Assembly (NCBI GenBank): GCA_964017145.1
Contig: CAXHKQ010000115.1
Coordinates: forward strand, 1 to 11,253
Direction of reading: 5' to 3'
Length of the DNA: 11,253 nucleotides
From: Agrocybe praecox
Taxonomy: Eukaryota; Basidiomycota; Agaricomycetes; Agaricales; Agrocybaceae
Position numbers and translations under genes: made by a program. Within the stretch, counting starts at the first letter, position 1. Each line of letters opens with the position of its first letter. The notes beneath the pieces were generated by a model, which saw only the letters and a program-made list of their open reading frames with translations, was not told the origin of the DNA and did not search any database. Shown here one piece after another: positions 1-7,297 of the stretch.

Positions 1-734
1 ATACACTGTTGAGTCTTTTAAGTTCAGAGAAACACAATAACCACTAAATTGTTATTTGGCAGGCCTAAGACTGTGTGTGTGGGCAATTATCCCAACCATC
101 AAACTGGTACCATCCCACTGTGCCAAGACAGCCACACTAACCATTCATCTATTTCTTTGTATCCAACCAAGCCATTTCAAATCAAGTAAGCTGATAAAAT
201 ATAGTGAACTGTAAGGAGCAAGAATTGAAATTTATGGATTTTTAAGAGTGATATAGAAGCCAGAATTTGAAGTTCCAGGTGTTGAAATGTAAATAAATAT
301 GAGATTGGCCCAGTTTTGGCATTTTCCGAGTGTCAAGTGATGCTGTGATTTAATGCTGTGATTGAAAAATAAATAAAAAGGTCACAATAAAAGTGAATAT
401 AAGGAGGGCTTCAAATACCTCAAAAGAATGGAGAAATTAGTAGGGGAATCAAGTGTGCGCAGCCTCACTATTGCGAGCGCACTATTAATGTGTTTGATGC
501 GCACTTCCAAATCCGGAAGTGGCTGTGCCACAAATGCGGACTTAGTTGAAAAACATGTTTTGAGCAATGCAACTGTTGAGCGGGGCTTCCGGACCCAAAT
601 ATTAACCTTGGCCCGGCACTTCCGTAACAACAGTATGATGCCGATCCGGGGGAGCCACCCATTCTTGCTGACCTTGGACCGGCACTTCCGAAATCCACAG
701 GATGACTTGTTGAAAATAATAAATTAAATCATGT
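1..734. other. AT-rich non-coding stretch with minor repeats
   Basis: No convincing gene is seen on either strand. The open frames between about 380 and 730 overlap in opposite directions and carry no motif I recognise. Small structures are visible. An 11-base word, atgctgtgatt, is repeated 13 bp apart (340-350 and 353-363). GTGCGC at 455-460 is complementary to GCGCAC at 477-482. A 20-base motif beginning accttgg occurs at 605 and again at 671 with one mismatch. If the WD40 gene downstream ever had its NACHT domain on this side, no trace of Walker A or B motifs is recognisable here. Confidence 0.5.
605..690. repeat. Direct repeat accttggNccggcacttccg, two copies 66 bp apart
   Basis: A 20-bp motif lies at 605-624 and 671-690 with one substitution (c or a at the eighth base). 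A related 'gcacttcc' also occurs near 501, and 'gcttccgg' near 586. The motif is rich in CCGG-type words, unlike the AT-rich sequence around it, and it sits just upstream of the larger CCGG-rich tandem repeat. It may be an outlying degenerate part of the same repeat family. The family is unknown to me. Confidence 0.55.
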
Positions 735-736
735 AA

Positions 737-1525
737 AACCGGCTACCCCGGACACTCAATTCTTTGCAGACCGGAATTGCCGGTTGACTGCTAGTTGGTT
801 TAACCGGCTCCCCCAGTCAACTGGCAGCTGTGACCGGAAATTCCGGATGCAGAATTGAGCTCACTTGTTAAAAGTGAATGTCTGGTAAGTACCACAGCAG
901 GACTTCAATATTTCAATCAGTTTCAAAATAAAAATATTTTACCTTTACCATACTGGTAGGAATGTTGCCATCAATTTTGTTTTGTTTTGTTTTGGCCCCT
1001 ACATCCGTATTAGAAAAAATAAATATTTTGCACTCTACACCTTATGTACTGATAAATGAAGTCTATAATTTGAGTGTTTCCAGGTGAGCCAGTCATTTGG
1101 TGTGGTTGAAGCGGATGCTCCGCTCAATTACTTAGTTAAATTATGGGTGGGCCGGTCATATTTAACCGGCTGACCCAGTCAGCTGGCAGTTATGCAATGA
1201 CCGGTAATTCCGGGTGCAAAATTGAGCTCACTTGTTAAAAAGAGAATGTCTGGTAAGTACTATAGCTGGACTTTAACATTTCAATCAGTTGCAAAATATA
1301 AATATTTTCCATTCACTTCATACTGGTGGGTATGTTGCCATCATTTATGTTTTATTTTTATGTTTTTTATTTATTTTTATTTATTTTTATTTTGGCTACT
1401 AAGTACACCCATATTAGACAAAAGAAATATCTATTTGAATGTTTACGGGTGAGCCATGGTTATTTGGTGTGGTTTGAGCGGCTTCTCCACTCATTTACTT
1501 GGTAAAATCACGGGTGGGCCGGTCA
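737..1525. repeat. CCGG-rich tandem repeat, period about 362 bp
   Basis: The first copy starts at aaccggct (802) and runs to about 1163. A second copy starts at aaccggct (1164) and runs to about 1525. Matching landmarks occur in the same order in both: cagtcaNctggcag, a ccggNaattccgg near-palindrome, attgagctcacttgttaaaa, gaatgtctggtaagta, a tactggtNggNatgttgcc block, ggtgagcc, and a terminal gggtgggccggtcat. A shorter partial unit starts at 737, 65 bp before the first full one, and has the aaccggct and gaccggaattgccgg blocks. AT-rich interiors, including a (tttat)-type tract at 1355-1392, have drifted more. No coding potential is seen. This is a tandem repeat of unknown family, possibly the remains of a mobile element. 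Confidence 0.7.
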
Positions 1526-1531
1526 TTCATC

Positions 1532-1725
1532 TAATTTGTAGCACGGTTACTCCGTGCACCCGCTTACATTCTAGCGGAATCCGCTGGACCATGTGGCACG
1601 GGTATTTAGTTCAAATCAGCTAGGCCGTGTAGTATGGGTATTTAATTCATTTCAGCTGGCTCCGCTAGCTACGTATGGCATGGGTATTTAGTCACCTCCG
1701 GTAATACGTACTAGTACGTAACTAC
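1532..1725. repeat. Hairpin and palindrome cluster next to the WD40 gene
   Basis: Several short inverted repeats are packed together. GCACGG/CCGTGC occurs around 1540-1556 and AGCGGA/TCCGCT around 1573-1585. AGCTGGC/GCTAGCT lies around 1654-1670. A perfect 16-bp palindrome, TACGTACTAGTACGTA, spans 1705-1720. The word gggtattta recurs at 1600, 1636 and 1682. The first two of these are followed by similar 'attcatttcagct'-like sequence. WD40 homology begins only about 20 bp past the palindrome, so this cluster may mark the edge of a mobile or rearranged segment. Confidence 0.6.
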
Positions 1726-3186
1726 GTGACTGTTCTATGTGATAAGACTGTGCGCATTTGGAATGCAATAACAGGCCAAATGGAGGCTGAGTTGCAAGGC
1801 CACTCAAGCTATGTAACATCTGTTGCATTCTCCCAGGATGGGACTAAAGTTGTCTCTGGATCAAATGACACAACTGTGTGTATTTGGAATGCACTAACAG
1901 GCCAGATAGAGGCTGAGCTTCAAGGCCACTCAGACTATGTAAGGTCTGTTGCATTCTCACAGGATGGGACTAGAGTTGTCTCTGGATCTGATGATAAAAC
2001 TGTACACATTTGGAATGCAGTAACAGGCCAGATGGAAGCTGACCTTCAAGGTCATTCAAAGTGGGTAACATCTGTTGCATTCTCACAAGATGGGACTAGA
2101 GTTGTCTCTGGATCATTTGATAAAACTGTGTGCATTTGGAATGCAATAACAGGCCATATGGAGGCTGAGCTGCAAGGCCACACAGGTTGGGTAACATCAG
2201 TTGCATTCTCACAGGATGGGACCAGAGTTGGCTCTGGATCATTTGATAAAACTGCGTGCATTTGGAATGCAATAACAGGTCATATGGAGACTGACCTTCA
2301 ACACCACTCAGAGGGTGTAGCATCTGTTGCATTTTCACAGGATGGGACCAGAGTTGTCTCAGGATCAAATGACAAAACTGTTCGCATTTGGAATGCAATA
2401 ATAGGCCAGATGGAGACTGAACTTCAAGGTCATTCAGAGGGTGTAACATCAGTTTCATTCTCACAGGATGGAACCAGAATTATTTCTGGATCAAATGATA
2501 AGACTGTGCGCATTTGGAATGCAATAACAGGCCAAATGGAGGCTGAATTGCAAGGCCACTCAAGCTATGTAACATCTGTTGCATTCTCACAAGATGGGAC
2601 TAGAGTTGTTTCTGGATCATTTGATAAAACTGTGCGCATTTGGAACACAATAACAGGCCACATGATGGCTGAGCTTCAAGGTCACTCAAGCTCTGTAACA
2701 TCTGTTGCATTCTCACAGGATGGGACTAGAGTTGTCTCTGGATCTGCTGATAAAACTATGTGCATTTGGAATACAACAACAGGCCAGATGATGGCTGGGC
2801 TTCGAGGCTACTCAACCTATGTAACATCTGTTGCATTCTCACAGGATGGGACTAGAGTTGTCTCTGCATCAGCTGATAACACTGTGCACATTTGGAATCT
2901 TGTAGAATACCAATTACAAGAAATGATCCCTTTAAGCACCATCTTGCCTGATGGTAGCAAAGTAGAAAAAAGTTCTCCATCAACTTTTCATATTATTTAT
3001 CCATCACAACAACTGTTGACAACTAAGAATTCTGTTTCTCCACATGTGGATCAGAATTGGATATTGACACCAAATGTTCACTGCTGGATTCCAGCTCAAT
3101 ATAGTGATATATGTATTCAAGAAAGTTGTGGTAGTCATATCTGTTTTGGATATTCATCTGGCCGTGTAGTCATTATTGATATGTGA
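1726..3186 (+). CDS. 5'-truncated WD40-repeat protein, C-terminal part of an NWD (NACHT-WD40) type receptor
   Basis: The frame encodes 486 residues made almost entirely of WD40 repeats, which fold into beta-propellers that bind ligands or partners. Residues 6-35 are the end of a partial repeat. Nine 42-residue units follow, starting SQDGT at residues 36, 78, 120, 162, 204, 246, 288, 330 and 372. Each has the pattern SQDGTRVVSGSxDKTVxIWN, then GHSxxV. Residues 392-486 are a non-repeat tail with WIL, CWIPAQY and SGRVVI motifs, which resembles tails I know from basidiomycete NWD proteins. It ends in a natural TGA. The start is artificial: the first codon is GTG, an in-frame TAA lies at 1702-1704, and the first in-frame ATG is at 1780, inside a repeat. 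Complete family members carry a NACHT NTPase and often an effector domain before the repeats; none is visible upstream. It is either a 5'-truncated gene or the last exon of a split one. The family acts in fungal allorecognition and innate immunity. The role here is inferred. Confidence 0.85.
   Translation: MTVLCDKTVRIWNAITGQMEAELQGHSSYVTSVAFSQDGTKVVSGSNDTTVCIWNALTGQIEAELQGHSDYVRSVAFSQDGTRVVSGSDDKTVHIWNAVTGQMEADLQGHSKWVTSVAFSQDGTRVVSGSFDKTVCIWNAITGHMEAELQGHTGWVTSVAFSQDGTRVGSGSFDKTACIWNAITGHMETDLQHHSEGVASVAFSQDGTRVVSGSNDKTVRIWNAIIGQMETELQGHSEGVTSVSFSQDGTRIISGSNDKTVRIWNAITGQMEAELQGHSSYVTSVAFSQDGTRVVSGSFDKTVRIWNTITGHMMAELQGHSSSVTSVAFSQDGTRVVSGSADKTMCIWNTTTGQMMAGLRGYSTYVTSVAFSQDGTRVVSASADNTVHIWNLVEYQLQEMIPLSTILPDGSKVEKSSPSTFHIIYPSQQLLTTKNSVSPHVDQNWILTPNVHCWIPAQYSDICIQESCGSHICFGYSSGRVVIIDM
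1740..2898 (+). repeat. 126-bp in-frame tandem array encoding the WD40 units
   Basis: Each unit is exactly 126 bp (42 codons), and the units are highly similar at nucleotide level. For example, tctgttgcattctcacagga recurs in several of them. The array starts abruptly inside a unit at 1740 and ends at 2898, after the IWN of the ninth full unit. Differences concentrate at a few codons: unit positions 12, 17, 25, 35 and 36. Near-identity between distant units indicates recent duplication or gene conversion. Such arrays change copy number readily. Confidence 0.9.
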
Positions 3187-3512
3187 ATTGCAGCATAACT
3201 GCCAAGCTTTAATCATGTATACCTTTATTTATGATAATACAACTAGGATAATCAAGCTCAAAAGGTAATCTGATCCACCTTGTAAATTGGTCAGTACCCT
3301 TCAGCTAATTCACTTGCTGACATACATATTCTTGAGCTTATTCAAATTTTGTCTTGTTTTTGTAACAAGCTTTTGCCCAATATTTTACACTTCCCCACTG
3401 ATTCCTGGTGGAGTCCAGTGGAGTCTGGTGCTTTTTTGTGATCCTGTGGATTCTTGATGATAGTTATGGTGGAGTTATGGTAGAGTCCACTGGAAGAATG
3501 GTTCCATTGGAT
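3187..3512. other. Downstream flank of the WD40 gene, non-coding
   Basis: This AT-rich sequence follows the TGA stop. It has no canonical AATAAA close to the stop and no recognisable open frame. Around 3408-3496 the words 'tggagtcca' and 'ggtggagt' recur several times in a short imperfect repeat (tggtggagtccagtggagtc at 3406, then tggtggagttatggtagagtcc). Otherwise I see nothing specific. Confidence 0.45.
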
Positions 3513-3908
3513 CTGTAACCCCCTCTATTTTGATTGAACAAAAGCCTTTCTAATAGAATTTAGTTTAAATGAACATTCTGTTTAAACTGGATATTCTCAA
3601 CATGTTGAACTTAACAGGTAAGATTTAAACATTACTTAAAATTTCAAACCAGTATTTTTTTTCAACCATTAAAATAGGATTTAGAATGGAAAATTTGTTA
3701 CAAATTGCATTAATAGAGTGTGTCAGGGCAACACAATAATCAGTGTGACTAGGCCACCAACAAAGACAAAGCAAGAGAAGAGTAGATAGATAGAGAGATA
3801 GCTGTAACCCACTCTGTTTCAATTAAACAAAGGCCTGTCTAATAGAAATGTGTTTAAATGGGACCTCTGTTTAAACAGAACATTCTAACATGTTGAAACA
3901 TAAACAGG
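3513..3908. repeat. Direct-repeat pair of about 106 bp separated by 183 bp
   Basis: The copies lie at 3513-3618 and 3802-3908. They share ctgtaaccc, ctct-ttt, aacaaaNgcct, tctaatagaa, gtttaaatg, ctctgtttaaac or tctgtttaaac, acatgttgaa and the terminal aacagg, with scattered substitutions. A third fragment, gtttaaacatgttgaa, lies at about 3954. The gtttaaac core is itself a palindrome. The sequence between the copies is AT-rich and has no gene. This could be a pair of short terminal repeats around a deleted element, or a segmental duplication; the family is unknown. Confidence 0.6.
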
Positions 3909-4570
3909 GCCGATGAACCACTTTTCAACATACTTGGATAATTTGAAATGCCAGTTTAAACATGTTGAAAAATTAAATTATAGTCTGAATATATTAAATA
4001 CTATTGAACAATCTGAACTATCATTATAGATATACAAATGGATGTACAGATACGGGAGGTGAAGGGATTGTAGAGATGAAGGAGAGGATCTACTTGACAT
4101 TTGCCCTCAAGAGATACTGGAAAGGGGATAAAAAGAAAAAAGGAGGGGTGAGGGGAACATGGGAAGAGAACTGCCTGCCTTGAAGAGGCATTGAAAGGGG
4201 GCAGAAGTGGAAGTGGGACAGTGAAAGGAGGTAGGAGCAAAAGAGAGAAGAGAGAACATGTAAGAGGGGAAGAAGGACTGACAGTGGATAGAAACAGAAG
4301 AGGCAAGGTCCCCTTGCTGCCACTAAAACTGGATAACCGTGGTCAGTACACAGATACGTGGGTGTACAAACCACATACCTTCATAGAATATACCTATCTC
4401 TGTTATTCCTATCTTTCTAGCGCACCACATCACAGCACAATCCATCTCATTGCGTTCAACAGCACATGACCTGGTGGGCAGTAATAGTGAGCAGCCAGGC
4501 TGATACTGGTTTTGTGTTGCAGTTGTTGCTGCTGGTGAGGCCCAGGGATTGAGTTGGACAACACCAGTAT
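3909..4570. other. Non-coding; strongly purine-rich stretch at about 4070-4310
   Basis: From about 4070 to 4310 the plus strand is dominated by A and G (runs such as aaaaagaaaaaaggaggggtg). This produces long overlapping open frames on both strands, whose translations are low-complexity (L/S/P/F-rich on the minus strand, K/R/G/E-rich on the plus strand) and not credible proteins. The remainder to 4570 shows no gene. It forms the target site of the downstream polyadenylated insertion. Confidence 0.5.
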
Positions 4571-4581
4571 GGCAATGGCAG

Positions 4582-4859
4582 ACATAGTGGATAAAAGACA
4601 GCAAGAAGACAACAAGAAAGAAGAAATGTGATGAATGCCCCACCTGTCAAGACATGAACGCCTTGCAAACAGTGTTTCCGTACTGGGCTGTCTGGGGGGA
4701 GGATCGCTTCGGGCGTGCCTCAGCAGTGCATAGAGGGTTCACGGGGAATGGAGACGGGCGCAGTGTCCTGGTAGTTACATCACTAATGTATTATGTCTGC
4801 ATGAAGTCCCACTTCAATAGACCTAAATTGACAAGAAAAAAAAAAAAAAAAAAAAAAAA
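4582..4859 (+). mobile_element. Retroposed insert ending in A24, flanked by 11-bp target-site duplications
   Basis: A 278-bp segment ends in 24 uninterrupted A residues (4836-4859). The sequence immediately after it, ggcaatggcag (4860-4870), is an exact copy of the 11 bases immediately before it (4571-4581). A 3' poly-A plus a flanking direct repeat of this size is the footprint of target-primed reverse transcription. A variant polyadenylation hexamer, AATAGA, lies at 4816-4821, about 15 bp before the A run, which suits a polymerase II transcript. The body has no recognisable protein. It contains an A-box-like tagtggataaa at 4585, but no good B box at tRNA spacing. It could be a SINE, a 5'-truncated LINE end or a retrocopy of a cellular RNA; I cannot tell which. 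Confidence 0.7.
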
Positions 4860-5068
4860 GGCAATGGCAGTGGGGAAGGCAGAAGGTTGGTGGAGGTTGA
4901 ACTTAACAACCAAAGTGCAATCTGTATGTGTAAACATGGGTTGTGTTTCTAGTTTTAAACTTCGCACAAGGGGCAGAGAATCAGAGAATCAATAAAACAA
5001 TGCAGGTTAGTGTTGTCGCACAGTGCAGTAAAGTTGCTGTGAAGTGAAATTAGTGCCCCTGTAACATG

Positions 5069-5097
5069 CCTCACAGCAAACACAGTGCACTGTGAGG
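5069..5097. repeat. Left subterminal hairpin of the hAT-like element
   Basis: CCTCACAG (5069-5076) pairs with CTGTGAGG (5090-5097). The loop contains part of a perfect 14-bp palindrome, CACAGTGCACTGTG (5081-5094). Alternative pairings are therefore possible. The motif words match the terminal motif of the element, which suggests transposase binding rather than an independent function. Confidence 0.7.
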
Positions 5098-5568
5098 TGG
5101 CGTGATGGCTGCATAGAAATATTCCTACACATACACAAAAAACATGCAGGAGTTGATTATATGAGAACTATGGCTGAATTATGCTTCAAAAATTGAATGA
5201 ATAAACTTTATAACAAATATCATTTATTCTGCACACTTTTTCTTTCAAAACTTCAACACTATACCTCATATTTGCGAGTCAAACGAAAACTTGACAAAAA
5301 CATAGAGCGACCAATTACTAATCATTGATCATTAGAGATATTAATAATTTCTTGCTACTAATTATGGTTGACTAAAATGGCTCATAGAAGTTGGGCAACA
5401 TATCACATCCAATATGTGGTTTCTTCAACTCAATATATAGAAGAAAAGTAATGTAAGCCTTTATCACATATTTTCAAGAGTTTTTTGACTGTTAAATATG
5501 TATGGAAGGTCAGATTATTAGCCAGTCTGTATTTCTTCAATATTTCTTATGTTATTCATGCAGAACTT

Positions 5569-5592
5569 CACAGTTACCTCACAGTAACTGTG
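5569..5592. repeat. Right subterminal hairpin of the hAT-like element
   Basis: CACAGTTAC (5569-5577) pairs perfectly with GTAACTGTG (5584-5592) around a six-base loop, ctcaca. It lies about 55 bp inside the right end, roughly mirroring the hairpin about 60 bp inside the left end. Confidence 0.75.
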
Positions 5593-5654
5593 TCAGGCTG
5601 TGCAGTGTGTCTGAGTTTAAAATCTCACAGTGCAGTCACAGCACTAATGCAGGT

Positions 5655-5821
5655 CGGAGAATTTCTGCATCCACATAATCATATTTGCAAGCACAAGTGA
5701 CAGCAAAACTTTGCTTCTTTCAATCTTCCCCCATTTTTGTCTATGAACGACTTCAGATGAGACTCCAAGTTCAAGCTCAATCCCAATCTGTACCGAAGAC
5801 ACTCTTCTCTCTTATTCCACC
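5655..5821. other. Short non-coding spacer
   Basis: This AT-rich to mixed sequence lies between the right duplication of the hAT-like element and the LTR-like segment. No gene or repeat is seen. Confidence 0.4.
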
Positions 5822-6455
5822 TGTTACTGACCCAGTTTTAACCCCCCGGTGATACGACCGGTGTTCGGCTGTGACTGAACTTTAACCAAGTATCTATCCT
5901 ACTTAATTTTCGGCATAATAAACACATTTATTATTAAGTCTACATAAGTACAGAGCGAGGATAGTTACATGTTTGGCTAGGGGAAACCATTCTACGAACC
6001 CTAGGACAAACCTTACGAATGCTAGAGTTAGTTATAGTAGTTTCTCGGAAATGCGTGGAACACTTTAACAGCTATGCAGCAGGATCGAAGGCTCCTAGAA
6101 TAATATTCAGCCATCAGGAATGTAAGCTAGAGCCTGCTGATAATAAGCCTGACGACACTATAGCCACTTATTATTATGCAGTGTGCGACACGTCCACATC
6201 TACCTAATATGGAAACAGAAAGTTCCCACCATATGAAAGTATATGTAAAACTACTGCCAACGTTCCTAGGAATGCTAACTCAAGGTGGCAGGACTGATCC
6301 TAGCATTAACAAAGTACATTACTGGTCCCTAGGAACATAGTGGGCACTATACACAGCCTTGTCTGGTATATTCATACATGAACCCTCGGAAACTACCCAA
6401 CAAGGGTGATACATCCACGTCGCAAGTTTCCCAGTCCCGGCAGTGATATATCACT
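5822..6455. mobile_element. Possible solo LTR or LTR-like remnant
   Basis: The segment begins TGTTACTGACCCAG and ends near CCCGGCAGTGATA. These ends are partly inverted copies of each other: TGTTACTG versus TATCACTG read inward from the right. The inside has features common in LTRs: no long open frame, a 'cataataaacacatttattatt' block resembling a polyadenylation region at about 5915, and internal cctagg-centred repeats (TTCCTAGGAA at 6263-6272, ccctaggaac at about 6330). No 4-6 bp target-site duplication matches at these limits, and no primer-binding site or polypurine tract is clear. The right limit falls in a perfect 14-bp palindrome, AGTGATATATCACT (6442-6455). It is plausible but unproven. 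Confidence 0.35.
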
Positions 6456-6587
6456 ATGCTGCAGGTAGAGAGCAGCTGCCTTTGGTAAACATATGTAAAC
6501 ATTGCTATTTTTTAAGGTTTCGGACAGTAATTAGGTACTGCAGGCGTAGTGGTTATGTTTTTTGTTGTGATATGTCAGATATGTGTT

Positions 6588-6688
6588 CTAAATATATTTT
6601 ATGTTTTTTTGATGCCTTTTGCACACCTAAAAAGGGATGGGACGGGACGGATTAGAGAACATAGAACTGGATGACGTGTTATTTATAG
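6588..6688. repeat. Dispersed repeat, copy 1
   Basis: The order of shared words is aaatatatttta, gatgccttttgcacacctaaaaagggatggga, ggatta, acatagaactggatgacgtgttatttatag. It matches a second copy near 6811 and a third near 7752, all in the same orientation. No coding frame is conserved between copies. Confidence 0.6.
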
Positions 6689-6810
6689 ATGGACACAGGA
6701 AACAGTGTCCCTGAAGTGCCCGACAATGTAATTGGGCTCCTGCGCTTCGTTGGGCATCGTTCGGGGCGCTAAAAAAGCGTAGATATAATGTAGGGATATG
6801 TTTTGATTTT

Positions 6811-6890
6811 TTGGGGCCCTTAGCGCCATCAAAAGAGGGCGGGATGGGATGGATTGCAAAACATAAAAGTGGATGATGTGTTATTTTTAG
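6811..6890. repeat. Dispersed repeat, copy 2
   Basis: It shares with copy 1 a g-rich core (gggatgggatggatt) followed by acataaaagtggatgatgtgttatttttag. In place of copy 1's 'gatgccttttgcacacc' it has 'ggggcccttagcgcc'. A 16-base word, agattagattagatat, follows at 6984-6999, and the same word follows copy 3 at 7951-7966. That suggests the repeat unit is longer than its best-conserved core. Confidence 0.6.
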
Positions 6891-7170
6891 CTTATTTTGA
6901 TCATTTCTGGCACTGCACTATTTTTAATTGAGATTTATTCATTTTGGGTATTATATTCATTTTAGATACATATGTTCTATGGTAGATTAGATTAGATATT
7001 CAAAAAAGCGACTTGCTTGTTTTCTGTTTTGTTTTGGGCGGCAATTCCCAATTCGGTAGTTATCGCCCCTTTGGGCATACCCTCTTCAAAACATATAACA
7101 ATTATTCATATTTTAATTTTAATTTTATACGCTACTGTACATAAGATAATGTACATTTTTTACTAAATAA
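6891..7170. other. AT-rich non-coding sequence
   Basis: Nothing gene-like is seen. It holds the word agattagattagatat (6984-6999) shared with 7951-7966. Confidence 0.4.
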
Positions 7171-7297
7171 TTTACCACTGAGAGACACAGGTCAAGGGGG
7201 ACAAAGCTAAAGGAGAAGACGAGAACATGATGTGGCTCTCGTCTTCATGCTCGCTCGTGCCTCTCTGCATACCATGCCCCCAACCCATACCGTCGCG

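Larger units (their letters stand above)
5000..5654. mobile_element. Non-autonomous hAT-like DNA transposon (MITE type), with 8-bp target-site duplications
   Basis: The element body is 5008-5646 (639 bp). It is bracketed by a perfect 8-bp direct repeat, ATGCAGGT, at 5000-5007 and 5647-5654. Its ends read inward TAGTGTTGT on the left and TAGTGCTGT on the right, an inverted repeat of nine bases with one mismatch. The 8-bp duplication and TAGTG terminus fit the YARNG rule of hAT elements. Subterminal regions carry clusters of one motif: CACAGTGCAG at 5019-5028 and 5626-5635, CACAGTGCAC at 5081-5090, CCTCACAG at 5069-5076 and 5577-5584, and two hairpins. Such clusters are usual transposase-binding sites. 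The interior is AT-rich and encodes no transposase, so movement would depend on an enzyme made elsewhere. KDZ elements can also leave 8-bp duplications and are the main alternative. Confidence 0.85.

Noticed and set aside
2052..2464. Minus-strand open frames within the WD40 gene
   Set aside because: They are repeated shadows of the 126-bp units; the internal repetition follows from the plus-strand array.
4001..4374. Long open frames on the minus strand with L/S/P/F-rich products
   Set aside because: They mirror a purine-rich stretch on the plus strand that lacks stop-forming words. The products are low-complexity, overlap each other in several frames, and carry no motif.
4585..4746. tRNA-derived SINE promoter (A box and B box) in the retroposed insert
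   Set aside because: The A-box-like word is acceptable, but the only B-box-like word (ggttcacgggg at about 4736) is a poor match and about 150 bp away, far beyond tRNA spacing.
4836..4859. A24 run as a sequencing or assembly artefact
   Set aside because: The exact 11-bp duplication on its two outer sides explains it as a poly-A tail of an insertion, although its exact length may be misread.
4654..4995. Open frame of 113 codons containing a lysine run
   Set aside because: The lysines are the translation of the A24 tail, and the frame crosses the boundary of the retroposed insert, so it is accidental.
5485..5700. Open frame of 71 codons in the hAT-like element
   Set aside because: It runs through the right end and target duplication of the element, shows no transposase motif, and is short.
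6019..6207. Open frame of 62 codons in the LTR-like segment
   Set aside because: It is short and isolated, has no recognisable domain, and lies in sequence with other signs of being a non-coding repeat.
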